Positions 1 through 5,560 of a stretch of DNA of 6,162 bases are shown one piece after another. The stretch spans positions 1 through 6,162 of the forward strand of contig CAMLKW010000247.1 of assembly GCA_946480605.1 (NCBI GenBank). Direction: 5' to 3'. A program made the position numbers and the translations under genes. The notes under the pieces are model-generated. The model was not told the DNA's origin. It saw only the letters and a list, made by a program, of their open reading frames with translations, and searched no databases. Positions within the stretch are counted from its first letter, which is position 1. Every line of letters begins with the position of its first letter. This DNA is from an uncultured Roseateles sp. (GTDB taxonomy: Bacteria > Pseudomonadota > Gammaproteobacteria > Burkholderiales > Burkholderiaceae).

Positions 1-848
1 AGCAGATCGTCGAGATGAACAACGGCTGCATCTGCTGCACCGTGCGCGGCGACCTCATCCGCATCCTGGGCGAGCTGCACGACAAGCGCGCGGCCGGCCG
101 CCTGCAGTTCGAGCGCGTGATCATCGAGACCACGGGCCTGGCCGACCCGGCGCCGGTGGCGCAGACCTTCTTCGTCGACGACGCCATCCGCCAGCGCTAC
201 CTGCTGGATGCCATCGTGACGATGGTCGATGCCCGCCACGCGCCGCGGCAGCTGGCCGAGCACCACGAGGCGCAGGAACAGGTCGGCTTCGCCGACCGCA
301 TCCTGATCACCAAGACCGACCTGGTGGCCGAATCCGACGTCGCCGCGCTGCGCCAGCGCCTGGTGGCGATGAACCCGCGCGCCCGCATCGGCGAGGCGCA
401 CCACGGCCATGCGCCGATCGCCGAGCTGCTGGACATCCGCGGCTTCGACCTCGACGCCATCCTCGAGCTCGAGCCCGGCTTCCTGAGCGAGGACGCGCAT
501 GAGCACGAGCACGACGACGATGTCGGCTCCTTCGTGTTCCGCGAATCCCGGCCGCTGGACCTGCAGGCGCTGGAGGACTTCCTGGCCGAGGTGGTGCAGG
601 AATACGGGCCACAGCTGATGCGCTACAAGGGCGTTCTCAATGGCGCGGGCCAGGCGCGGCGCATCGTCTTCCAGGGCGTGCACATGCTGATGGGCGGCAG
701 CGAAGGCGCGGCCTGGAAAGAAGGCGAACCGCGCGAATCGCGCATGGTCTTCATCGGCCGCGGCCTGCCGCGTGAGTTGCTGCTGGAAGGGCTGGCGCAG
801 TGCGTCGCTGGTGCCAAGGAGGCACCGGGCAGCGCCCAGCCGACCTGA
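1..848 (+). CDS. CobW/COG0523-family G3E GTPase (metallochaperone-like), 5' end missing
   Basis: This is the C-terminal three quarters or so of a G3E-class P-loop GTPase. The reading frame is open from base 3 (QIVEMNNG...), so the ATG at 15 is internal and the true start with Walker A lies upstream. Visible motifs are the family's CxCC metal-binding signature (GCICC, Cys codons at 27, 33 and 36), the G3-type ETTG followed by LADP (126 onward), and the base-recognition motif as TKTD (309-320) in place of NKxD. A short acidic/histidine stretch (DAHEHEHDDD, 492-521) precedes a CobW C-terminal domain with the typical RYKGVLN segment. Family members deliver or allocate zinc, cobalt or other metals in the cytoplasm. 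The His-rich linker is common in zinc-linked members, but the metal here is an inference. The stop is TGA at 846-848. A 221-base gap separates it from the receptor gene, so co-transcription is uncertain. Confidence 0.93.
   Translation, partial: QIVEMNNGCICCTVRGDLIRILGELHDKRAAGRLQFERVIIETTGLADPAPVAQTFFVDDAIRQRYLLDAIVTMVDARHAPRQLAEHHEAQEQVGFADRILITKTDLVAESDVAALRQRLVAMNPRARIGEAHHGHAPIAELLDIRGFDLDAILELEPGFLSEDAHEHEHDDDVGSFVFRESRPLDLQALEDFLAEVVQEYGPQLMRYKGVLNGAGQARRIVFQGVHMLMGGSEGAAWKEGEPRESRMVFIGRGLPRELLLEGLAQCVAGAKEAPGSAQPT
810..826 (+). repeat. Perfect inverted repeat (hairpin) at the 3' end of the GTPase gene
   Basis: GGTGCC (810-815) and GGCACC (821-826) form a perfect 6-bp stem around a 5-base AAGGA loop. 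A G-U and a C-G pair (809/827, 808/828) can extend it. It lies inside the last codons of the GTPase gene, about 20 bases before the stop. No T-run follows, so it is not a classical intrinsic terminator. It could protect the mRNA 3' end or pause transcription, or be a chance result of high GC. Confidence 0.4.
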
Positions 849-1069
849 ACGGCAGGGTCCGCGCTACCAGGCAGCCCCCGCACAGACAGCCCTCGCACCA
901 GAGCTCCGTCATCGGAAGCCCCACGCCACACCTCCGTCCCACCGTCCACCGGCCCTGCATCACACAACCCGGGGCCGCCAGGCACTGGCGCGCTGGCGCT
1001 TGCCCCGCAGCCCCTCCGCCACGCAGCCGCCGGGCCGCCACCCAGGTTCTTTCCGCGTCCACCTAACTC
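849..1069 (+). other. C-rich intergenic leader of the TonB receptor gene, no gene seen
   Basis: These 221 bases separate the GTPase stop from the receptor start. The + strand is rich in C and poor in A/T. I see no convincing sigma-70 -35/-10 pair, no AT-rich palindrome resembling a Fur or Zur box, and no B12-box core of a cobalamin riboswitch. Open frames crossing it read as Arg/Pro/His-rich shadow protein. The last 30 bases before the ATG lack a purine-rich Shine-Dalgarno sequence and hold a pyrimidine patch (GGTTCTTTCC, 1045-1054). The only structure I can support is the nested hairpin at 970-1007. Confidence 0.6.
970..1007 (+). promoter_or_regulatory. Nested hairpin in the receptor 5' leader (candidate RNA structure)
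   Basis: An outer 6-bp stem, CGGGGC (970-975) with GCCCCG (1002-1007), encloses an inner perfect hairpin, GCCAG (977-981) with CTGGC (985-989) and a GCA loop. A second CTGGC at 993-997 could pair instead, giving an alternative fold. The structure ends 62 bases before the receptor start and has no following T-run. It could be an attenuator-like leader or a processing element, but in such GC-rich DNA it could also arise by chance. Confidence 0.3.
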
Positions 1070-3340
1070 ATGAAGTACACCGCACTCGCCCTGTCGATCA
1101 CGCTGGCCCACCTGCCGCCGGCGCAGGCCCAGAGCGCCCCCTCGCCGACACCGGCCGCGTCCGCCAGCGCGGACCGCGAGCCGGCCGGCGGTGGCGCGGA
1201 CCAGCCCAGCCGCGGCGCGGCAGCGCAGACCGTCACCATCCACGGCCGGGCCGAGCGCGCCAGCGGCGGGCTGGAACTCGACACCGCATCGCGCACCGGC
1301 TCCCGCCTGGGCCTGAGCCTGCGGGAGACCCCAGCCTCGGTGGAGGTGATCTCGCGCGAGACGCTGGAGCTGCGCGGCGCGCGCACGCTCGAAGAGGCGC
1401 TGGCCGGCGCCGTGGGCGTCAACGTCGGCGGCAACCCGGCCTCGCCCGGCATCGCGTCCATGCGCGGATTCACCGGCGGCTTCGTCACCTACCTGTTCGA
1501 CGGCGGCCGCGTCTCGACGCCGACGATGTCGAACCGCCCGCAGGGCAGCTTCAACTACGAGCGCGTCGAGGTGCTGAAAGGCCCGGCCTCGGTGCTGTAC
1601 GGCGAAGGCGGCATCGGCGGCGCGGTGAACTTCGTGCCCAAGCAGGCCAGCCGCAATGCGCCCGGCGCCGAGGCGCTGCTGTCATGGGGCAGCTTCGGCA
1701 CGATTCGCGCCGGCGCGGGGCTGGGCGGCCGGCTGGGCGAGAGCGGCGCCTTCCGCATCGACTTCAGCCACAACGAAAGCAAAGGCTGGGTGCAGCGCAC
1801 CGATTCGCGCGCCGACCACCTCACCGCGGCACTGAACGTCGCGCTGACACCGGCACTGCAGCTGGACGTGTTTGCGGACTACCTGCGCGACGACATCGGC
1901 GCCTATCACGGTACGCCGCTGGTGCCGGCCGCCTTCGCTGCCGAACCCACCAGCATCGTCAGCGACAGCGCCGGCCGCGTGATCGACAAGCGCCTGGCGC
2001 GCACCAACTACAACGTGGCCGACGGACGCATGGATTCCGAGAGCCTGTGGCTGCGCTCCAGGCTGTCATGGCAGATGGTGCCGCAATGGCGCCTGCGCGC
2101 CGAGCTCGGCGCCTACGACGCCGACCGCCGCTGGCGCAATGCCGAGAGCCTGAGCTTCGTCGCCCCCGACCGCATGCAGCGCGACCAGGTCGACATCGGC
2201 CATGACCACCGGGTCCAAAGCGGGCGGCTGGACTTGGCGCACGAGGGGCAGCTGGGCGGCATGAAGCACCGCTTCGTCATCGGCGTGGAGCACAGCCGCA
2301 CCGACTTCGCCAGCGCGCGCCGCTTCTCCGACGGCTCGGCCGCCACCAACGCGGCGCTGCTGGTGGGCGCGGCGAATCCGGCGGTCGGCACCTACGACGA
2401 CGATCCGCGCCTGGCCACCGGCGCCGGCAACCGCACCAACATCACCGCCGACGTGCGCACCACGGCGCTCTTCGCCGAGGACGCCCTGTCCCTCACCGAT
2501 GCCTTGACCCTGGTGGCCGGCCTGCGCACCGAACGCATCCGGTTGGACCGCAGCATCGTTGACCTCAACACCGGCAGCTTCAGCGCCTTCGGCACCCGCT
2601 ACAGCCCCGATTCCCTGCGCCTGGGCGCGGTCTACGACCTGACCCCGGCCACCACGCTGTATGCGCAGGCGGTGGATGCCGCGGCGCCGGTGGGCACGTC
2701 CAACCTGCTGCTGCAGTCGTCGGCCAACAGCAAGTTTCCGCTGACCAAGGGCCGGCAAAACGAGGCCGGCCTGAAGCAGAGCCTGTGGAACAACAGCCTC
2801 GACTGGACGCTGGCGCTGTACCGCATCACGCAAGACAACGTGCTGTCGCGCGACCCCGCCACGCCGGCGCGCACGGTCAACAACGGCCGCCTCTCGTCAC
2901 ACGGCATCGAGCTGTCCGCCGCCTGGCGCGCCACGCGCGCGCTGACGTTGTCCGGCAACCTGGCGGCGCTGCAGGCGCAGTTCGACACGCTCGTCGAGGC
3001 GGGCGGCGTCTCGCGCGTGGGCAACACGCCGCCCAACGTGCCCGAGCGAACGGCGCGCCTCTGGGCCGACTACCGCATCGCCGCGTCGCCCTTCAGCGTG
3101 GGCGCGGGCCTGAGCCACACCAGCGCGATGTACACGAACAACGCCAACAGCGTGCGCATCAACCGCCATACCTTGATCGACGCGTACGCCAGCTGGCGCC
3201 TGCAGCCGGCCACGCTGACGCTGCGCGTGCGCAACCTGGGCGACAAGCTGTACGCCACCTGGGCCGGCGCCAACGCCAACACCCAGGTGGTGCTGGGCGC
3301 GCCGCGCTCGGTCGAGCTGTCGGCGCGCTTCGACTTCTAA
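1070..3340 (+). CDS. TonB-dependent outer-membrane receptor (siderophore-receptor type)
   Basis: A complete 756-residue gated outer-membrane barrel that would import a scarce ligand using the TonB-ExbBD proton-motive system. The start is fixed by an in-frame TAA two codons upstream (1064-1066), although no clear ribosome binding site precedes it. Residues 1-20 form a signal peptide with likely cleavage after AQA. A Pro/Ala/Ser-rich linker (22-52) leads to a candidate TonB box, QTVTIHG (53-59). The plug spans roughly 80-195, with SLRETPASVEVI, MRGF (131-134) and VEVLKGPASVLYGEGGIGG (166-184), all typical of the FhuA/FecA superfamily. The rest is the barrel, ending in a terminal Phe (SARFDF) as expected for BAM-assembled proteins. 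There is no N-terminal secretin/STN domain, so it is not a FecA-type signalling receptor. The ligand is not identifiable. It probably heads an operon: an ABC ATPase gene starts 14 bases after its stop. Confidence 0.95.
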   Translation: MKYTALALSITLAHLPPAQAQSAPSPTPAASASADREPAGGGADQPSRGAAAQTVTIHGRAERASGGLELDTASRTGSRLGLSLRETPASVEVISRETLELRGARTLEEALAGAVGVNVGGNPASPGIASMRGFTGGFVTYLFDGGRVSTPTMSNRPQGSFNYERVEVLKGPASVLYGEGGIGGAVNFVPKQASRNAPGAEALLSWGSFGTIRAGAGLGGRLGESGAFRIDFSHNESKGWVQRTDSRADHLTAALNVALTPALQLDVFADYLRDDIGAYHGTPLVPAAFAAEPTSIVSDSAGRVIDKRLARTNYNVADGRMDSESLWLRSRLSWQMVPQWRLRAELGAYDADRRWRNAESLSFVAPDRMQRDQVDIGHDHRVQSGRLDLAHEGQLGGMKHRFVIGVEHSRTDFASARRFSDGSAATNAALLVGAANPAVGTYDDDPRLATGAGNRTNITADVRTTALFAEDALSLTDALTLVAGLRTERIRLDRSIVDLNTGSFSAFGTRYSPDSLRLGAVYDLTPATTLYAQAVDAAAPVGTSNLLLQSSANSKFPLTKGRQNEAGLKQSLWNNSLDWTLALYRITQDNVLSRDPATPARTVNNGRLSSHGIELSAAWRATRALTLSGNLAALQAQFDTLVEAGGVSRVGNTPPNVPERTARLWADYRIAASPFSVGAGLSHTSAMYTNNANSVRINRHTLIDAYASWRLQPATLTLRVRNLGDKLYATWAGANANTQVVLGAPRSVELSARFDF

Positions 3341-3354
3341 CGCATGAGATACGC

Positions 3355-4056
3355 ATGCTGCAGACTCTGGGCCTGAGCAGGCAGTTCGGACCAACGAAGG
3401 CGCTGGACGAGGTGAGCCTCAAGGTCGAGCCGGGCGAGATCTACTGCCTGCTCGGCGCGAACGGCGCCGGCAAGACCACGCTCGTCAACGTGTTCCTGAA
3501 CTTCCTCGACCCCAGCGCCGGCCAGGCCCTGGTCGACGGCCTGGACGTGACGCGCGAGCCGCTGGCCACCAAGCAGCGGCTGGCGTACATCCCCGAGCAG
3601 GTGATGCTCTATGGTCCGCTGTCGGGCCTGGAGAACCTGCGCTACTTCGCGGGCCTCGCCACCGGTCGCGAGCTGCCGCGCGGCGCGCTGCTGGCCCTGC
3701 TGGGGCAGGCCGGCCTGGACGCCAGCGCCGCCGAGCGCCGCGTGGCCACGTACTCGAAGGGCATGCGGCAGAAGGTCGGCATCGCCATCGCGCTGGCGAA
3801 GAACGCCAAGGCGCTGCTGCTGGACGAGCCCACCTCGGGCCTGGACCCCAAGGCTGCGGCCGAGTTCGCCCAGCTGCTGCGCGACGCGCGCGACCGCGGC
3901 GTGGCGGTGCTGACCACCACGCACGACCTCTTCCACGCCAAGCAGAACGGCACGCGCATCGGCATCATGCGCGCCGGCCGCCTGGTGGCCGAATTGCGCG
4001 GCGACGAGCTGAGCCATGCGGACTTGGAGGCGCTGTACCTGGAGCACATGAAGTGA
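3355..4056 (+). CDS. ABC transporter ATP-binding protein (ABC-2 / NosF-like)
   Basis: A complete, compact 233-residue cytoplasmic ATPase that would power the adjacent membrane proteins as a dimer. All motifs are intact: Walker A GANGAGKTT (34-42), Q-loop PEQ (Q82), the signature as YSKGMRQK (133-140; SKGMR replaces the canonical LSGGQ, which is common in the ABC-2/NosF/CcmA-like group), Walker B ALLLDEP (153-159) with catalytic E158, D-loop SGLD (161-164) and H-loop His190. There is no fused membrane domain and only a short C-terminal tail, so the permease must be encoded separately. The ATG at 3355 is chosen because homology begins directly after it (MLQTLGL). The start has only a weak GAGA at 3346-3349 as ribosome binding site and sits 14 bases after the receptor stop, which suggests coupled translation. 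The stop TGA overlaps the next gene's GTG start. The signature type and partners point to an export-like or periplasm-directed transporter rather than a binding-protein-dependent importer; this is an inference. Confidence 0.95.
   Translation: MLQTLGLSRQFGPTKALDEVSLKVEPGEIYCLLGANGAGKTTLVNVFLNFLDPSAGQALVDGLDVTREPLATKQRLAYIPEQVMLYGPLSGLENLRYFAGLATGRELPRGALLALLGQAGLDASAAERRVATYSKGMRQKVGIAIALAKNAKALLLDEPTSGLDPKAAAEFAQLLRDARDRGVAVLTTTHDLFHAKQNGTRIGIMRAGRLVAELRGDELSHADLEALYLEHMK
4041..4044 (+). promoter_or_regulatory. Ribosome binding site deciding the GTG start of permease A
   Basis: GGAG lies inside the end of the ATPase gene, 8 bases before the GTG at 4053. The alternative in-frame ATG at 4092 has only a GGGA three bases away, which is too close, so the GTG start with its 4-base GTGA overlap is preferred. 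Confidence 0.6.
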
Positions 4057-5486
4057 GCGGCCAGCGCCTGCAGGATGCTGCGCCGGGACCGATGCGCGTG
4101 AACACCGTCACCTGGATCGCACGGCGCGAGCTCACCGAGCTGTGGCGTGATGGCCGCCTGGCGCTGGCCGGCGGCCTGATGATGCTGCTTCTGGCCACCG
4201 CGCTGGCCGTCGGCTGGCAGCAGCAGCGCAGCATCGAGGCCGAGCGATCGGTTGCTCAGCAGCTGGACTACGACGACTGGCTGAAGCAGGACAAGCGCCA
4301 CCCGCACGACGCCGCGCACCAGGGCCTGCACGCCTTCAAGCCGACGCCGGCCGGCGCGCTGATCGACCCCGGCATCACATCCTTCGTTGGCTCGACGATC
4401 TGGCTGCAGGCGCACCGGCAGAGCGAACTGCGCTTCCGGCCTGCGCAGGACGCCACCGGCCTGCAGCGCTTCGGCAGCGTGTCGGTGGCCTGGGTGCTGC
4501 AGGTGCTGGGGCCGCTGCTGGTCATCGTGCTCGGCTACGGCGCCTTCGCCGCTGAACGCGAACAAGGCACCTTGCGCCAGGCGCTGAGCCTTGGGGTGGC
4601 GCCGCGCCAGCTGCTGTGGGGCAAGGCGCTGGCACAAGCTGCAGCGCTGGCGCTGTGCCTGCTGCCGGCACCGCTGGCCGCGGCCGCCGCGATGATCACG
4701 CAAGGCGGCGTGGACGGCGCCGTGCGCCTGGCCGCGATGGCGCTGGGCTACACCCTGTACTTCGGCATCTGGGTGCTGGGCGTGCTGGCCGTGTCGGCGC
4801 TGGTGCCCGGCACGCGCCTGGCGCTGGTGCTGCTGCTGTCGCTGTGGATCGTCAACGTGACGCTGGCGCCGCGCGTCGCGTCCGACCTGGCGCGCGAGGC
4901 CTGGCCCAGTCCATCACGCCAGACCTTCAACGAGTCGCTGGACGGCGACCTGGGCGCGAGCTACGAACGCGCCTGGCGCGCGCAGCTGGGCACGGACAAG
5001 CGCTGGGGCGCCGAGCTGCCGCTGAGCCGCTGGGGCATTGCGCTGCGCGTCGACGACCAGGCCGGCTACGGCGTCACCGACCGCCATTTCGGCCAGCTGT
5101 GGGATTCGTTCGCGCAGCAGCAGCGTGCACAGGAATGGACCGGCCTGGCCGTGCCGCTGCTCGCGCTGCGCGCCTGGTCGATGGGCGTGGCCGGCACGGA
5201 CTTCGCGGCCCATCGTCACTTCTCGGTGGCCGCCGAGAGACACCGGCGCCTGATGCAGGACCTGATCAGCGACGACCTGGTGGCCAACGCCGACACGCGC
5301 GGCCAGGGTCACTTCACTTACCAGGCCGGCCCTGTGTTCTGGGCCAAGGTGCCGCCGTTCCACTACCACCCGCCCACCGCACGCGCGGCGATCGGCGACA
5401 ACCTGCTCAGCCTGGGCGTGCTGGCGGTGCCGCTGCTGATGGCCGCGCTGTTTGCGGGTTGGGCAGTCGGGGTGAGGAAGCCATGA
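4053..5486 (+). CDS. ABC-2 type permease with large periplasmic DUF3526-like domain (permease A)
   Basis: A 477-residue inner-membrane protein of the COG1277 (NosY-like) group. The GTG start overlaps the ATPase stop (GTGA). Predicted helices lie at about 36-55, 145-166, 193-215, 226-250, 256-272 and 451-472, giving an N-in, C-in topology with periplasmic regions at about 56-144 and 273-450. After helix 2 comes AAEREQGTLRQALS (166-179), the charged ERE-GTL coupling segment typical of ABC-2 permeases that contacts the ATPase. The second periplasmic region carries LRAWSMGVAGTDF (372-384) and AAERHRRLMQDL (393-404), which I recognise as DUF3526-like; this domain has no known function. Near helix 6 it has FHYHPP (436-441), a His pair that might bind a ligand, though this is speculative. 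It probably pairs with the second permease downstream. The substrate is unknown. An N-terminus 13 residues shorter (ATG 4092) is possible. Confidence 0.9.
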   Translation: MSGQRLQDAAPGPMRVNTVTWIARRELTELWRDGRLALAGGLMMLLLATALAVGWQQQRSIEAERSVAQQLDYDDWLKQDKRHPHDAAHQGLHAFKPTPAGALIDPGITSFVGSTIWLQAHRQSELRFRPAQDATGLQRFGSVSVAWVLQVLGPLLVIVLGYGAFAAEREQGTLRQALSLGVAPRQLLWGKALAQAAALALCLLPAPLAAAAAMITQGGVDGAVRLAAMALGYTLYFGIWVLGVLAVSALVPGTRLALVLLLSLWIVNVTLAPRVASDLAREAWPSPSRQTFNESLDGDLGASYERAWRAQLGTDKRWGAELPLSRWGIALRVDDQAGYGVTDRHFGQLWDSFAQQQRAQEWTGLAVPLLALRAWSMGVAGTDFAAHRHFSVAAERHRRLMQDLISDDLVANADTRGQGHFTYQAGPVFWAKVPPFHYHPPTARAAIGDNLLSLGVLAVPLLMAALFAGWAVGVRKP

Positions 5487-5560
5487 GCCCCGCCCGGACG
5501 GCCGAAGGGGCTCGACCTCCGCTCGCCGTGGAGGCGCGAAGCGCCAGGAGTGCCCTATGA
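5483..5560 (+). CDS. Candidate 25-codon micro-ORF bridging the two permease genes
   Basis: This ORF encodes 25 residues (MSPARTAEGARPP... ending ARSAL). Its ATG overlaps the permease A stop as ATGA (5483-5486), and its own TGA overlaps the permease B start as ATGA (5557-5560). GAGGA at 5474-5478, 4 bases before the ATG, is a plausible ribosome binding site. The peptide has no membrane segment or recognisable motif. Codon use argues against a selected protein: it includes CGA twice, AGG, AGT and CTA, and 7 of 25 codons end in A or T, against 3 of the first 25 in permease B. If it is translated, its likely role is to carry ribosomes across the 70-base spacer so that both permeases are made in similar amounts. 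It may equally be accidental. Confidence 0.3.
   Translation: MSPARTAEGARPPLAVEARSARSAL
5533..5545 (+). repeat. Short perfect hairpin just upstream of the permease B ribosome binding site
   Basis: GGCGC (5533-5537) and GCGCC (5541-5545) form a 5-bp stem with a GAA loop, ending right where the AGGAG begins. A competing pairing, CCTCC (5516-5520) with GGAGG (5530-5534), shares bases with it, so the two folds exclude each other. It could tune translation of permease B, or be a copy of a dispersed intergenic repeat. This is inferred from the sequence only. Confidence 0.35.
5546..5550 (+). promoter_or_regulatory. Ribosome binding site of permease B
   Basis: AGGAG sits 6 bases before the ATG at 5557, the best-placed Shine-Dalgarno sequence in the window. 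It supports that start and shows permease B can be initiated independently of its upstream neighbour. Confidence 0.7.

Noticed and set aside
849..1069. Cobalamin riboswitch ahead of the TonB receptor, suggested by the CobW-like neighbour and fragments such as CCCCCGCA and GCACTGG
   Set aside because: The conserved B12-box core (AGCC-GGAGACC-GCC type) and the ordered surrounding elements are absent on both strands; the matches are short and out of order.
849..1069. Fur or Zur operator
   Set aside because: Both are AT-rich palindromes, and this GC-rich gap has no comparable AT-rich inverted repeat.
772..2205. Long + strand open frame overlapping the GTPase end and the receptor
   Set aside because: Its product is Arg/Pro/Ala-rich low-complexity sequence without motifs. 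It is a shadow of the receptor frame caused by high GC.
2066..2833. 255-codon minus-strand open frame inside the receptor gene
   Set aside because: It is antisense to a solid coding region; stop codons are rare by chance at this GC content.
3341..3354. Terminator between receptor and ATPase genes
   Set aside because: The gap is 14 bases with no inverted repeat or T-run, so read-through is expected.
3344..3376. 10-codon ATG frame just before and into the ATPase gene
   Set aside because: It is out of frame, very short and has no ribosome binding site of its own; family homology starts at the ATG at 3355.
3642..4703. 353-codon minus-strand open frame across the ATPase and permease A
   Set aside because: It is antisense to two well-supported genes, and its Gln/Arg/Ala-rich product matches nothing I recognise.
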